Positions 37,267 to 48,602 of a DNA stretch of 64,000 nucleotides are shown one piece after another. Both the position numbers and the translations under genes were made by a program. Position 1 is the stretch's first letter, and the number at the start of each line of letters is the position of its first letter. Under the pieces are notes generated by a model. It was not told where the DNA came from. It saw only the letters and a list, made by a program, of their open reading frames with translations, and searched no databases. This DNA is from Bacteroidales bacterium (GTDB lineage Bacteria > Bacteroidota > Bacteroidia > Bacteroidales > Tenuifilaceae): contig RPRQ01000010.1 in assembly GCA_003818205.1 (NCBI GenBank), forward strand, positions 33,274-97,273, written 5' to 3'.

Positions 37267-38259
37267 ATGGCTATACTGGCATTTCAAAAACCCGATAAGG
37301 TTATTATGCTTGAATCGACCGAGCAGTACGGTAAATTCGAGTTTCGTCCTCTTGAGCCAGGCTATGGTATCACGGTGGGCAACGCTTTGAGGAGAATCCT
37401 TCTATCATCGCTTGAAGGATATGCCATAACCTGGATGAAGATTTCCGGTGTCGATCACGAGTTCACAACCATCCCCGGTGTTATGGAGGATGTTACCGAA
37501 ATCGTGCTCAACCTTAAGCAGATTCGCTTTAAAAGAGTAGTAGAAGGAGAAGACTACGAAAAGGTTACCGTAAACATTTCAGGACAGAGCGAGCTAAAAG
37601 CAGGATACCTATCAAACTTTACAAGTAACTTTAAGGTATTAAACCCTGATTTGGTTATTTGTAGAATGGATCCTGATGTTAAGCTTGAGATTGAGTTCTA
37701 TATTAACAAGGGTCGTGGATATATCCCCTCGGAGGAGAATAAACCCGAGGATGGTGAGTTTGGAATCGTACCCATCGATTCAATCCATACCCCTATTAAG
37801 AATGTTAGATACTCGATTGAGAACTACCGTGTAGAACAAAAAACTGACTACGAAAAGCTCATCGTTGAGATTTTCACCGATGGATCTATCCATCCAAAGG
37901 ATGCGCTAAAAGAAGCAGCTAAGATTCTTATCTACCATTTCATGCTATTCTCAGATGAGAAGATTACGCTTGATGCCGATGATAAATACTCCAACGAAGA
38001 GTTTGATGAGGAGGTTTTACATATGCGTCAGCTTCTTAAAAACAAACTTGTTGATCTTGACCTTTCAGTTCGCGCCTTGAATTGTTTGAAAGCCGCTGAT
38101 GTTGAGACTTTAGGTCAACTTGTATCGTTCAATAAGAACGACCTACTTAAATTCAGAAATTTCGGCAAGAAATCTCTTACCGAACTTGAAGACCTGCTGG
38201 AGGCAATGAATTTATCCTTCGGTATGGATATTGCAAAATATAAACTTGACAAGGATTAA
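37267..38259 (+). CDS. rpoA: RNA polymerase alpha subunit
   Basis: 330 residues. The N-terminal dimerisation domain (about 1-235) shows [20 protein letters not shown] and [20 protein letters not shown]; after a linker the C-terminal domain (about 250-320) shows [20 protein letters not shown] and [20 protein letters not shown]. It scaffolds polymerase assembly and contacts activators. It stands between rpsD and rplQ as in most bacteria. Confidence 0.99.
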   Translation: MAILAFQKPDKVIMLESTEQYGKFEFRPLEPGYGITVGNALRRILLSSLEGYAITWMKISGVDHEFTTIPGVMEDVTEIVLNLKQIRFKRVVEGEDYEKVTVNISGQSELKAGYLSNFTSNFKVLNPDLVICRMDPDVKLEIEFYINKGRGYIPSEENKPEDGEFGIVPIDSIHTPIKNVRYSIENYRVEQKTDYEKLIVEIFTDGSIHPKDALKEAAKILIYHFMLFSDEKITLDADDKYSNEEFDEEVLHMRQLLKNKLVDLDLSVRALNCLKAADVETLGQLVSFNKNDLLKFRNFGKKSLTELEDLLEAMNLSFGMDIAKYKLDKD

Positions 38260-38264
38260 CTGCG

Positions 38265-38774
38265 ATGAGACATAATAAGAAGTTTAACCATTTAAGCAGG
38301 ACCAGCTCTCACCGTAAGGCAATGCTTGCAAATATGGCAACCTCGCTAATTCTTAAAAAAAGAATTACGACAACCATTGCTAAAGCAAAAGCCTTAAGAT
38401 CTTACGTAGAGCCTTTAATTACTAAAGGTAAGAACGATACCACTCATTCACGCCGTACTGTATTTAGCTATTTAAAAGATAAATACGCTGTATCTGAACT
38501 ATTTCGTGATGTTGCAGTAAAAGTTGCGGATCGTCCAGGTGGTTACGCCAGAATTTTAAAAACTGGTTCTCGTATGGGTGATAACGCTGATATGTGTATA
38601 ATTGAATTAGTTGATTATAACACAACTTATGTAAAAGAAACTGCTAAACCAGTAGCGAAGAAAACCCGTCGTGGTGCTAAAGCTAAAAAGGAAGAAACTG
38701 TTGCTGAAGCTAAGGTTGTAGAAACAAAGACTGAAGAAACTCAGCCAGAATCAACTGAAGAGAAAACAGAGTAA
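38265..38774 (+). CDS. rplQ: 50S ribosomal protein L17 with charged C-terminal tail
   Basis: 169 residues. The L17 core (about 1-118: [60 protein letters not shown]) is followed by a tail of about 45 residues made almost only of Lys, Glu, Ala, Thr and Val. The tail is absent from the Escherichia coli protein; similar low-complexity tails are known in Bacteroidota. It is the last gene of the superoperon, 5 bases after rpoA. Confidence 0.97.
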   Translation: MRHNKKFNHLSRTSSHRKAMLANMATSLILKKRITTTIAKAKALRSYVEPLITKGKNDTTHSRRTVFSYLKDKYAVSELFRDVAVKVADRPGGYARILKTGSRMGDNADMCIIELVDYNTTYVKETAKPVAKKTRRGAKAKKEETVAEAKVVETKTEETQPESTEEKTE

Positions 38775-38798
38775 TCTTACTGATTATTTGAATAGAGT

Positions 38799-38834
38799 AA
38801 AGGGATAGGTTAATAACCATATCCCTTTTTTTAT
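38799..38834 (+). terminator. Rho-independent terminator after rplQ
   Basis: AAAGGGATA, then an inner GGTT-AAT-AACC, then TATCCCTTT followed by TTTT. The two nested stems with a T-run 25 bases after the rplQ stop close the ribosomal superoperon. Confidence 0.85.
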
Positions 38835-38864
38835 TAATTTTACAAGTGTTTTTTAAAATCTTAA

Positions 38865-40169
<1,305 letters not shown>

Positions 40170-40191
40170 TCAAAATCATTTTAAATAAGAG

Positions 40192-40222
40192 AAGGTTCCG
40201 GTACTACTGGGGCCTTTTTTTT
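40192..40222 (+). terminator. Rho-independent terminator after eno
   Basis: AAGGTTCC (40192-40199), loop of 9, GGGGCCTT (40209-40216), then six more T. Two G-T pairs are allowed in the 8-base stem. It lies 23 bases beyond the eno stop and before the UbiD gene. Confidence 0.8.
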
Positions 40223-40256
40223 ATATATTCACAACAAATCTACTTCATTGTAAACG

Positions 40257-42155
40257 ATGGCATTTAAAAGTTTATTCGAATTTATTGATGTTCTTGAGAA
40301 GAATAATGAGCTGATCAGAGTCAAAGAATTCGTCAATCCTGAACTTGAGATTACCGAGATAACCGATCGATTCTCAAAGCAGCCCGGAGGGGGAAAAGCA
40401 TTGTTCTTCGAAAATACGGGAACTAATTTCCCTGTGCTTATCAATCTTTTTGGTTCTACAAAAAGAATGTGCTTGTCGTTAGGCGTTGACAATTTAGATG
40501 AGGTGGGTGAAAACATCAACTCTCTTTTTAAGGAGATGGCAAGCCCCAAGGAGTCGTTTCTTGATAAGATTAAAATGCTTCCGCAGCTGAAAAAGATGTC
40601 AGACTGGATGCCAACGGTTATATCAGGGAAAGGTATCTGCCAGCAAGTGGTGAACCTTTCACCCGATTTATCAAAAATTCCTATTCTTAAGTGTTGGCCG
40701 TTTGATGGTGGACCATTTGTAACCCTACCAATGGTTAATACTAAAGACCCTGAAACGGGAATAAGAAATGTAGGCATGTATCGTATGCAAGTTTTTAGCC
40801 CCAACGAAACGGGCATGCACTGGCACCGTCATAAGGTTGGTGCTAGGCATTATGAGGAGTATAAGAAAAGGGGACTATTGATGCCTGTTGCTGTTGCTCT
40901 TGGAGGCGATCCGATTTACACCTATGCTGCCACAGCCCCAATGCCCGATAACCTTGATGAATACATACTTGCTGGGTTTTTACGGAAACGAAAAGTGAAA
41001 TTGGTGCGTTGTATTACAGTGGACTTAGAGGTTCCTGATGATGTTGACTTCGTTATTGAGGGTTATGTTGACCCTCGCGAGGAGCTAGTATGGGAAGGGC
41101 CATTCGGCGATCATACAGGATTTTACTCTCTAGCCGATTGGTATCCTAGGTTTCATGTAACCTGCATAACCCATCGAAAGAACGCTATCTATCCAGCAAC
41201 AATTGTTGGAGTTCCACCAATGGAGGATGCATATATTGCAAAAGCCACAGAACGGATATTTTTATCCCCTATTCGACTATCGATGCTTCCCGAACTTGAG
41301 GATATGAGCCTACCCATGGAAGGTGTGGCGCATAATATATCGGTGGTTAAGATAAAAAATAGCTACCCTGGCCATGCTTATAAGGTTATGAATGCCCTTT
41401 GGGGTGCTGGTCAGATGATGTTTAATAAGATTATGGTTGCTGTTGATGGGGATGTTGATATACATAACTCGCTACAGCTCGCTCAGGTCGTATCATCCAA
41501 TGTAGGAATAGGGAGTGACCTGTTTTTCAGCAAGGGCCCTTTAGATGTTCTCGATCATGCCTCGGATCGACCCTGCTTTGGTAGTAAACTGTTCATCGAT
41601 GCAACAGCAAAAAAAGGGGATAAGAGCAATCAAATTTACAATCTAGACACTGAAAGAGTTGCGGAGGAGTTGTCGCCAATTCCTTTAGGGGTTAGCGCAT
41701 ATAGCCTGGCCTTAATCTCCAAAGGGATTTCAGCCCTCATTGTATCGGTAGATAAAAAAGATTCTCTGAATGTGAAAGAGTTGACTTCAAGGTTGTTTAG
41801 GGTAAGCGCATTGCATAGCCTTAAAGCAATAATTCTTGTAGATAAAGAGGTTATTATAAGTAATATCTCCATGGTTATTTGGTATTTGGCTGGGAATATT
41901 GAACCTAACCGTGATACCTATTTTTTTAACGATCAGGAGGGTAATGTTGCTCATGTTGTTTTCGATGGGACAAGAAAAGTATATTCGCAAGACAATCCAA
42001 CAAGAGACTGGCCAAACGTGGTGATGATGGATGTTGAAACACAGAAACGAATCGACGAGAAGTGGGAAAAACTCGACCTTGGTCAATTTATCCCATCGCC
42101 AACCGAAGCGTATAATCAGTTTCAGCTTGGTGGCGGTGCAGCTGTTAGAATTTAG
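40257..42155 (+). CDS. UbiD-family decarboxylase (candidate menaquinone enzyme)
   Basis: 632 residues, longer than the 490 of Escherichia coli UbiD but usual for Bacteroidota members. The prenylated-FMN/metal site is readable: NVGMYRMQVFSPNETGMHWH with Arg, RHKVGARHYEEYKKRG, and the catalytic EGYVDPREELVWEGPFGDHT with the Glu-Arg-Glu arrangement. The enzyme removes a carboxyl group from an aromatic acid. In bacteria that make menaquinone such a protein is thought to decarboxylate the naphthoate precursor; that role is inferred because no other quinone gene is nearby. It needs a UbiX partner, not seen in the window. Confidence 0.88.
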   Translation: MAFKSLFEFIDVLEKNNELIRVKEFVNPELEITEITDRFSKQPGGGKALFFENTGTNFPVLINLFGSTKRMCLSLGVDNLDEVGENINSLFKEMASPKESFLDKIKMLPQLKKMSDWMPTVISGKGICQQVVNLSPDLSKIPILKCWPFDGGPFVTLPMVNTKDPETGIRNVGMYRMQVFSPNETGMHWHRHKVGARHYEEYKKRGLLMPVAVALGGDPIYTYAATAPMPDNLDEYILAGFLRKRKVKLVRCITVDLEVPDDVDFVIEGYVDPREELVWEGPFGDHTGFYSLADWYPRFHVTCITHRKNAIYPATIVGVPPMEDAYIAKATERIFLSPIRLSMLPELEDMSLPMEGVAHNISVVKIKNSYPGHAYKVMNALWGAGQMMFNKIMVAVDGDVDIHNSLQLAQVVSSNVGIGSDLFFSKGPLDVLDHASDRPCFGSKLFIDATAKKGDKSNQIYNLDTERVAEELSPIPLGVSAYSLALISKGISALIVSVDKKDSLNVKELTSRLFRVSALHSLKAIILVDKEVIISNISMVIWYLAGNIEPNRDTYFFNDQEGNVAHVVFDGTRKVYSQDNPTRDWPNVVMMDVETQKRIDEKWEKLDLGQFIPSPTEAYNQFQLGGGAAVRI

Positions 42156-42248
42156 AATTAGTAAATTTTGTTGTAATTATTTGTGCAATCTGTCTATAAA
42201 GGGATTAAATTGTATTATTATTCATATTTTTAGTTTTTAGCGTAACCT

Positions 42249-45200
42249 ATGGGAAAGTTATTAAATAGTATAGCTTTTCTTTTCATTTTGATTACTATCA
42301 ATCTGTCAACGCCGATTTATAGTAAGGCTATTCGTGTAAATGTATTTAATATCGATAAAGGGTTGACCCAATCGACTGTTACCGATATTATTCAAGACTC
42401 ATACGGTTTTTTATGGATTGCCACCCAGGATGGTCTAAACCGGTACGATGGCTACTCCTTTAAACCATTTCGGAACAATCCCCTTGATTCTACTACGCTG
42501 TCAAGTAATAATATTAACTCAATCTGCGAAGATAAAGACGGAAATATTTGGCTTGGAACAAACTTGGGTTTGAGCATGCTTAGCAGAGAAACGGGAAAGT
42601 TTACCAACTATTTCAGCAAGAGTGATGATCCCTTGTCGCTGAGCGACAATAGAATCTTTAAAGTGTATGAGGATAGGAATGGCATCATTTGGGTAAAAAC
42701 CATAATGTCGGTCGATAAATTAAACGACGATAAGAAAACCTTTACGCGATTTCCACACTTTAACGATTTGTTCACTTTCTCATCAGACCCCTCTGATTTT
42801 GATATATATGAAGATTCGCAAGGAGTCCTTTGGGTTGGTACTAAGGATGGGCTATGCTTTTTAGATAGAAGTCTAAATATCTATAAACGATTTACTTGTG
42901 ATCCGTTAAACCCGAAATCGATAAGCGGTGATAAGGTAAAGTGCATATACGAGGATTCAGAGAAGAATCTATGGATTGGTACTAATAATGGTTTAAATCT
43001 GTTCAACCGTAGTAACAATACATTTATTCGTTTTTTTGATAAATCGAGAAAAACAAATAAGCTGAGAAGTTCGGTAATTAACGCTATTGTTGAAGATCGT
43101 TCAGGATTGCTATGGATTGGCACAGCACTTGGTTTTTTGAGTTTTGATGCTAAAACGCATACCTTTGTAAATTATGATGAGTTAAACTCAGACGGTGAGA
43201 AGTATTTATCCCCATTAGTCACCTCTTTTTTTCAAGATAAATCTGGGATACTTTGGATTGGGTCATTTCAGGGGCTAATAAAATTGGATAGAAAACCTAC
43301 TAAGTTTAAACTCTTTTCTAAGAATTCGAACGGGAATGCTTTATTTGCCAATAATCAGATTGCTTCGTTAACTCAAGATAATTCGGGTCTTATTTGGGTT
43401 GGGACGTGGGGCTCTGGTCTGTTTCAGTATAATCCGAAAACAGGTGAGAATATTCAATACTCATTGGCCTCGGCTGATAGAAATATTTGCAACGATTTTG
43501 TTCACACTCTTTACATCAATCGTCAGAACGAGCTGCTAATCGGAACCCAAGATGGAGTTCAGCTCCTCCTTGCAGGCAGTAAGCAATTTACAGACTACTT
43601 CCGCTTAAAAGGCATTAACGACTTGGGTTTGTTTAGGAATAATAGGGTGTATTCCTTTGTCGAAGATCGTAATGGGAATCTTTGGATTGCTACGAAAATA
43701 GGTCTGTTCCAAGTGAGCGGTAAGGTTTTGACTGGATACTACCATAATCCTTCTGATTCTTCTACGATTACTTCGGGCGAGGTTTACGATGTAATTGTTG
43801 ATGGTAAGGGGTTTGTATGGGCAGGAACGCTGAATGGGCTGAATAAAGTTGACCCACAAACCAAAGTTGTAACCCGTTTTGTGCGAAATGAGAGTTACAC
43901 GGGTTCGCAGCTTATCTCGAATGAAGTGATGAGTTTGCATGAGGATCAGAATGGATACTTATGGGTTGGCACAAGCAGTGGCCTCCATAAATTCAACGAA
44001 TCAACCGGAAAGTATAAACTCTATACGGAGAGCAATGGACTACCCAATAACCTTATCTACTCCATCGAAGAGGATGGTAAAGGGAGGATTTGGGTCAGCA
44101 CAAACTGGGGTTTAGCCGTTTTAAATCCCGAAACGGAGCTGGTGAAATCATATGATGTTAATGATGGGCTTCAAAGTCAGGAGTTTAATGTTAACTGTAG
44201 CCATAAATCAAAATCGGGTGAACTTTTTTTTGGAGGTATTGCCGGGTTTAACTCTTTCTTCCCCGATTCCATAACGTCAAATAAAACGATTCCGAATATT
44301 GCCATTACATCATTCGAATTGCTTGGTGTGAAAGAGAAGAAGTCGTTATCGGTTGAAGGTTTGGACAAGGTCATAATCCCTAAGGAATATAACGTTTTTA
44401 CCATCGATTTTTCATCGCTTGATTTCACTCGCCCCGAGAATAATCTCTACGCATACCAAATGCTAGGTCTTTCTGAGCAGTGGATTGATTTGGGGACAAA
44501 GCATTCGGCAACATTCTCAAATCTAAAAGCGGGTACTTATATTTTTACTGTTAAAGGTTCAAATAGCGATTTAACATGGAACGAGCAGGGGAAAACGCTA
44601 AGAATAATTGTGAACATCCCTTTCTGGCGTGGCAATATTGCCTATGGTTTGTATGGAGTCATCGGTGCGATTTCAATTTTCATTTATCTAAGAAATAGGA
44701 CAAAGCATTTTCGTCGAACCAATCAATTTCTTAAAGAGCGTGAGTTTGCGATGACTGAGGTGGAGAAGCAGAAAGAGGAGCTTATGCTAAAGAATAAAAA
44801 TATTACCGATAGTATTAACTATGCCAAGCGCCTTCAAGAGGCGATAATGCCCTCGGTATCGCAGTTTAAAAAGCTATTGCCCGATTCGTTTCTGCTCTAT
44901 ATGCCTAAGGATATTGTAAGCGGTGATTTTTACTGGGTTAATGAAACCAAGAATAAGATATTTGTTGCTGTTGTTGATTGTACTGGGCATGGAGTGCCAG
45001 GGGCTTTCATGTCGATTATTGGTGTTGAAATTCTAAGGAATATTACTAATGTTCAGGGTATAAACGATTCAGCCGAAATTTTAAATCGACTCAATACAGG
45101 GGTTGTTCAAACATTTAGTAAAGATTACAATGAGGATAGCGCACTGGTTAAGGATGGAATGGATGTTGCCTTCTGTATAATCGATAAGGAAAATAATATT

Positions 45201-45578
45201 CTCCAATATTCGGGTGCGTTTAGCAATTTATACCTAGTGCGTGACAGTAAATTAACCGAGATTAAAGGTGATAGATATTCGGTTGGTATGGGGAATAAGG
45301 CCGAGCAACAGCTCTTCAGCAGCCATTATATCCCCATTCAGCCCGAGGATATGATCTACATTTTCACCGATGGGTACGCCGATCAGTTCGGAGGGCCTGA
45401 AAATAAAAAGTATAAGTTTCGTCGTTTCAGATACCTATTGCTGAATATTCATAAGTTTCCGCTCGAAACCCAACGGCAGTATATTGAGGATAGTATTAAT
45501 GAGTGGAAAGGGAGTAACGATCAGGTGGATGATATCCTTATTATCGGAATTAAGCCCGATTTGAGCTGTATGTTTTAG
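42249..45578 (+). CDS. Propeller-sensor SpoIIE-type phosphatase
   Basis: 1109 residues. After a signal peptide (SIAFLFILITINLSTPIYS) come about a dozen two-component-regulator propeller repeats, for example SYGFLWIATQDGLNRYDGYS and DGNIWLGTNLGLSMLSRETG, to about residue 660. Next are a Y_Y_Y domain (about 720-785, YQMLGLSEQWIDLG), one transmembrane helix (about 797-818), a coiled coil, and a PP2C-like SpoIIE domain from about 865. That domain carries the metal-ligand motifs DIVSGDFYW, VVDCTGHGVPGAFMS and YIFTDGYADQFGG. The extracytoplasmic propeller would sense a ligand and control a cytoplasmic Ser/Thr phosphatase, which commonly acts on an anti-anti-sigma factor. No such partner is nearby. 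Unlike hybrid sensors of glycan loci it has no kinase or AraC domain. Confidence 0.9.
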   Translation: MGKLLNSIAFLFILITINLSTPIYSKAIRVNVFNIDKGLTQSTVTDIIQDSYGFLWIATQDGLNRYDGYSFKPFRNNPLDSTTLSSNNINSICEDKDGNIWLGTNLGLSMLSRETGKFTNYFSKSDDPLSLSDNRIFKVYEDRNGIIWVKTIMSVDKLNDDKKTFTRFPHFNDLFTFSSDPSDFDIYEDSQGVLWVGTKDGLCFLDRSLNIYKRFTCDPLNPKSISGDKVKCIYEDSEKNLWIGTNNGLNLFNRSNNTFIRFFDKSRKTNKLRSSVINAIVEDRSGLLWIGTALGFLSFDAKTHTFVNYDELNSDGEKYLSPLVTSFFQDKSGILWIGSFQGLIKLDRKPTKFKLFSKNSNGNALFANNQIASLTQDNSGLIWVGTWGSGLFQYNPKTGENIQYSLASADRNICNDFVHTLYINRQNELLIGTQDGVQLLLAGSKQFTDYFRLKGINDLGLFRNNRVYSFVEDRNGNLWIATKIGLFQVSGKVLTGYYHNPSDSSTITSGEVYDVIVDGKGFVWAGTLNGLNKVDPQTKVVTRFVRNESYTGSQLISNEVMSLHEDQNGYLWVGTSSGLHKFNESTGKYKLYTESNGLPNNLIYSIEEDGKGRIWVSTNWGLAVLNPETELVKSYDVNDGLQSQEFNVNCSHKSKSGELFFGGIAGFNSFFPDSITSNKTIPNIAITSFELLGVKEKKSLSVEGLDKVIIPKEYNVFTIDFSSLDFTRPENNLYAYQMLGLSEQWIDLGTKHSATFSNLKAGTYIFTVKGSNSDLTWNEQGKTLRIIVNIPFWRGNIAYGLYGVIGAISIFIYLRNRTKHFRRTNQFLKEREFAMTEVEKQKEELMLKNKNITDSINYAKRLQEAIMPSVSQFKKLLPDSFLLYMPKDIVSGDFYWVNETKNKIFVAVVDCTGHGVPGAFMSIIGVEILRNITNVQGINDSAEILNRLNTGVVQTFSKDYNEDSALVKDGMDVAFCIIDKENNILQYSGAFSNLYLVRDSKLTEIKGDRYSVGMGNKAEQQLFSSHYIPIQPEDMIYIFTDGYADQFGGPENKKYKFRRFRYLLLNIHKFPLETQRQYIEDSINEWKGSNDQVDDILIIGIKPDLSCMF

Positions 45579-45667
45579 GCTTTGATGACCTTAATCACAT
45601 TGATCGACCTCTTGATAGGCGTCATTTGCATGTTTTGCAAAGAAAGCGAAAGTCTATGTGAACTATT

Positions 45668-45681
45668 CCCGATGAATCGGG
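45668..45681. other. Short dyad CCCGAT-GA-ATCGGG between convergent genes
   Basis: A 6-base stem in the 139-base gap between the stops of the phosphatase and hybrid-kinase genes. It has no T-run on either strand, so a terminator role is weak. CCCGAT/ATCGGG dyads are frequent intergenic elements in Bacteroidota, by memory. Confidence 0.35.
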
Positions 45682-45717
45682 ACAGGTTGTGCCCAATGTG
45701 GTGAATAGATCTCTTGT

Positions 45718-47472
45718 CTAACCTAGTAAATTTTTCATTTTCTGGATAAGCACCTCGATTTGAAATGGTTTGCTGATATAGTCGTCCATCCCTGCTTCTA
45801 TACACTCCTCCTTGTCGCCGAGTAATGCATTTGCTGTTATTGCAATGATAGGAGTATGTGAAGAGGTGCTTGCCTCTATTTCTCTTATCTTTTTGGTTGA
45901 CACAATCCCATTCATGATGGGCATTTGGATATCCATTAAGATTATGTCGTACTTGCTTGTGCCAAATTTATCCAATGCCTCTTTCCCATTACTCGCAATA
46001 TCTATTGACTTAACCATTTTTTTCAAGCTGAGAACAACTATCTTTTGATTTATCAGATTGTCTTCAACTAGAAGCACATTAGCGCTTTCAAGCTGAATCG
46101 GGATCTGGGTTACAGCCTTATCCTTTGATGAGTCTTCGCTCTGAATTGTAGCCGTTTTCTCATCGGTTCGGATAGTGATGCTTGTGAGGGTGTAAGGGAA
46201 GTTGAATATAGCATCATCTGATGATAACGAAATGCTGAGTTTTCCACCCTTGCTTTCGATAAGCTTTTGTGTAACATTTAAGCCTAACAGTTCAATGTAG
46301 ATTTGAGTGCTAGCCGATGAGAATGTGGTTTCGTTCACAATGAATTGGCTGTGATTCTCATTGATCGGGAGCATAAGCGGTTTATTGCTTTTTATCTCAA
46401 AAAACAGCTCTGTTGATTCATGACTCTCCTTGCTCTTACCAACTTTTATGTCGATAGTTATTCTATTGCTACTCTTGTTCTTAATGATGTTTTCAATAAT
46501 ATTGAGGAAGATCTGCTTTATCTTTACTGGATCACCGAAGAACTCCTTGGGTAAGTTCTCGTCAATCTTAAGGTTGAATGTTATGTTATTAAAGCTTTGC
46601 GAGGTGAAAAGTTTAAGGGTGTTATTGATTGTGGCCTGAAGGTTGAAATTAATGTTGAATTCGCTATTGTCCCTAATATCAACATTCGATATTTCAACCA
46701 TGCTATTTAGCACGTTTACAAGGTTGTTGGTCGATGCTTGTATGGTATCAATCATGTCCTTCTGCTTATCGTCTAGGTTGGTGCTAGAAAGAATATTTGA
46801 GATTACCATTATATTATTCAGTGGAGTACGAATCTGATGAGAGAGTTTTGCAATGAACTCTTCGTTCAGCTTATTCGAGTTTTTCTCATCTAGCACTTCT
46901 CTTTCTGAGTCTCGAACGGTTCTGTTTTTTGCAACTTCGTAAACGTATGCTAGCGTTAACGAGGCAAGGTATGATATTGCAAAGAAGAGTTTAAACGAAA
47001 GGGGCTCTAGCGCCGAAGGGTTAACGCCAATAGGGATAAAGAATGCTGCTAAGTAAATGATTCCAAATGCCGATGCGAAATAGCTACCTTTCGATTGACC
47101 TAGCATCGATATGGCTAGGAATGGGTATAGCCCCAGTATTAAAGTGCTTATTATGCCTAGGTTGCCAGAGATTATGATGAACAGTAAGCCAGCACCGCTA
47201 ATCAATGCAGTTAATGCTGAAAGACCATTTGCATACTTCCTTTTTACAATAATACTAAGGTTGATTGCTAGGATTAACGTGGTTAAAATTGACGTTAGCA
47301 TTAGCAAAAGGCTGTCGAGTAGAATAATTGCTAAAACGGATTGAATCAGGAAGAATATCATCAATACAATGCTCGATACACCGAGTTGTGTTACTTTTAG
47401 AAAAGTATCCTTCTCGCATTTTCCCTCAAGGTTAAAAGAAGAGATATGAAGCAGTTTATTAGCAAGTTTCAT
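45718..47472 (-). CDS. Hybrid sensor histidine kinase with receiver, degenerate ATPase domain
   Basis: 584 residues. The N-terminal 180 residues hold about six transmembrane segments; a HisKA domain follows with EFIAKLSHQIRTPLNN (His212). The HATPase region keeps an N-box (IFLNIIENIIKN, 321-332), but where the G1 box DxGxGI should stand it reads FFEIKSNKPLMLPINEN, and the G2 glycines are also poor. The C-terminal receiver (465-584) is intact: VLLVEDNLINQKI, phospho-acceptor Asp514 in ILMDIQMP, and Lys568 in SKPF. It may therefore accept phosphate or act by protein contact rather than autophosphorylate. It converges on the SpoIIE phosphatase gene, and no separate response regulator is adjacent. 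Confidence 0.85.
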   Translation of the reverse strand: MKLANKLLHISSFNLEGKCEKDTFLKVTQLGVSSIVLMIFFLIQSVLAIILLDSLLLMLTSILTTLILAINLSIIVKRKYANGLSALTALISGAGLLFIIISGNLGIISTLILGLYPFLAISMLGQSKGSYFASAFGIIYLAAFFIPIGVNPSALEPLSFKLFFAISYLASLTLAYVYEVAKNRTVRDSEREVLDEKNSNKLNEEFIAKLSHQIRTPLNNIMVISNILSSTNLDDKQKDMIDTIQASTNNLVNVLNSMVEISNVDIRDNSEFNINFNLQATINNTLKLFTSQSFNNITFNLKIDENLPKEFFGDPVKIKQIFLNIIENIIKNKSSNRITIDIKVGKSKESHESTELFFEIKSNKPLMLPINENHSQFIVNETTFSSASTQIYIELLGLNVTQKLIESKGGKLSISLSSDDAIFNFPYTLTSITIRTDEKTATIQSEDSSKDKAVTQIPIQLESANVLLVEDNLINQKIVVLSLKKMVKSIDIASNGKEALDKFGTSKYDIILMDIQMPIMNGIVSTKKIREIEASTSSHTPIIAITANALLGDKEECIEAGMDDYISKPFQIEVLIQKMKNLLG

Positions 47473-47918
47473 CCCAGATTTTTTTAAGGATAATCGTACT
47501 GTGTTGATTTATTGACAAATCGACTTGTAAATGCGATAGGCAATATTGAAAATACAACTACTTAAATATACGCAACTATTCAATGTTTGCAAAAAAATGA
47601 ATATAAGAATATCAATGATTTAAACTTTCGCAACTATACACCACGGAGACACGGAGATCACAGAGGCATGTTTCATTGACTACAGAATTATAACCTTGAT
47701 AAGTTTTTTAAATAGTGTACAAAAATGAATACCTTTTTTTGCAATCATTTTGACCGAAAAAGAATATTCTAAACTATTATTCTCTGTGCCCTTCGTGTTC
47801 CCCTTTTGCCTCAGCTTGGCAGGCATATCCGTGGTTTTTGTTCATTTTCGATTACTGCTGAATAGTTACAAACTTTCTTAATAATGAACTGCCCGATACG
47901 ATTGGTTAGTCAAGTTTT
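47473..47918. repeat. Intergenic region with a CACGGAGACACGGAG-type inverted repeat
   Basis: 446 bases with no gene. A MITE-like inverted repeat occupies about 47640-47840. The left arm contains CCACGGAGACACGGAGATCA and CAGAGG; the right arm read backwards contains ACCACGGATATGCC, GGGGAACACGAAGGGCACAG and AGAA. Bacteria of this phylum commonly carry CACGGAG/CACAGAG elements between genes (memory). The middle is AT-rich and featureless. The right part, beyond 47840, is the 3' side of the LysE gene. Confidence 0.55.
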
Positions 47919-48560
47919 CTATCCCTTGAAAATAAGTACTCGAGCAACATTGACAATGGCAAGAACTCCCAATATGAAAATTACTGCCCCTGCAATTTTA
48001 TTTATCCACCAAAGCTGTTTTAGCCGAAATCTTTTACGAAATAGATTCACTAATGAGCTTAGGGTGAACCACCAAAGTGTTCCTCCAAGAAAAACACCCG
48101 CAAGGGTTATCAGCGACAAACCCATGTTTTCACCATTATAGGCAAGGCCTAACGTGGCAAACATACCGACGAAAAGAAATATGGCTAAGGGGTTTGTTAT
48201 GGTTAGAAGTAAAACGGATATGAAATCCTCAACCAACTTGCTAGGATTTTTTTTATGGCGTCGAAGTTGGTTTACGGGATTGGTGTAAAAGGTTTTAATA
48301 CCGAGAAGAATTACGATTAGCCCTCCAATCGCTTCAAGGATTTTTTGTTTTTCCTCAATGAAATTGAGGATAAAGGTTAGGCTAAATCCTGCTATTGCAG
48401 CAAAAATAGTATCGGCCGTAGCAGCACCCAACCCTGAAAAGAAACCGCTCAATCGGCTTTTGTTGATAGTTCGTTGAATACAAATAACTCCGATTGGCCC
48501 AAGGGGAATTGAGGCCAGTAATCCAATCAGTATTCCTTTGACAAGAAAGGTAAACGCCAT
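47919..48560 (-). CDS. LysE-family amino-acid exporter
   Basis: 213 residues, six transmembrane helices, normal size. The family signature is at the start: LIGLLASIPLGPIGVICIQR with the conserved PGP-like proline-glycine-proline turn (PLGPIG), then SGLGAATADTIFAAIAGF. Helix 5/6 and the TITNPLAIFLFVGMF segment also match. It probably exports an amino acid or related small molecule across the inner membrane; the substrate cannot be told. It is transcribed alone. Confidence 0.9.
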   Translation of the reverse strand: MAFTFLVKGILIGLLASIPLGPIGVICIQRTINKSRLSGFFSGLGAATADTIFAAIAGFSLTFILNFIEEKQKILEAIGGLIVILLGIKTFYTNPVNQLRRHKKNPSKLVEDFISVLLLTITNPLAIFLFVGMFATLGLAYNGENMGLSLITLAGVFLGGTLWWFTLSSLVNLFRKRFRLKQLWWINKIAGAVIFILGVLAIVNVARVLIFKG

Positions 48561-48594
48561 CTCTCTTTACTGTAATGATTTTATTTACGAATTG

Positions 48595-48602
48595 CAAATA
48601 TA
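48595..48602 (-). promoter_or_regulatory. -7 box TATATTTG of the LysE gene
   Basis: TATATTTG on the minus strand, 35 bases before the ATG at 48560, matches TAnnTTTG fully. No TTTG was found at -33 spacing. Confidence 0.35.

Noticed and set aside
42249..45578. Hybrid two-component system of the glycan-locus type
   Set aside because: No HisKA, HATPase, receiver or AraC domain; the output domain is a SpoIIE phosphatase.
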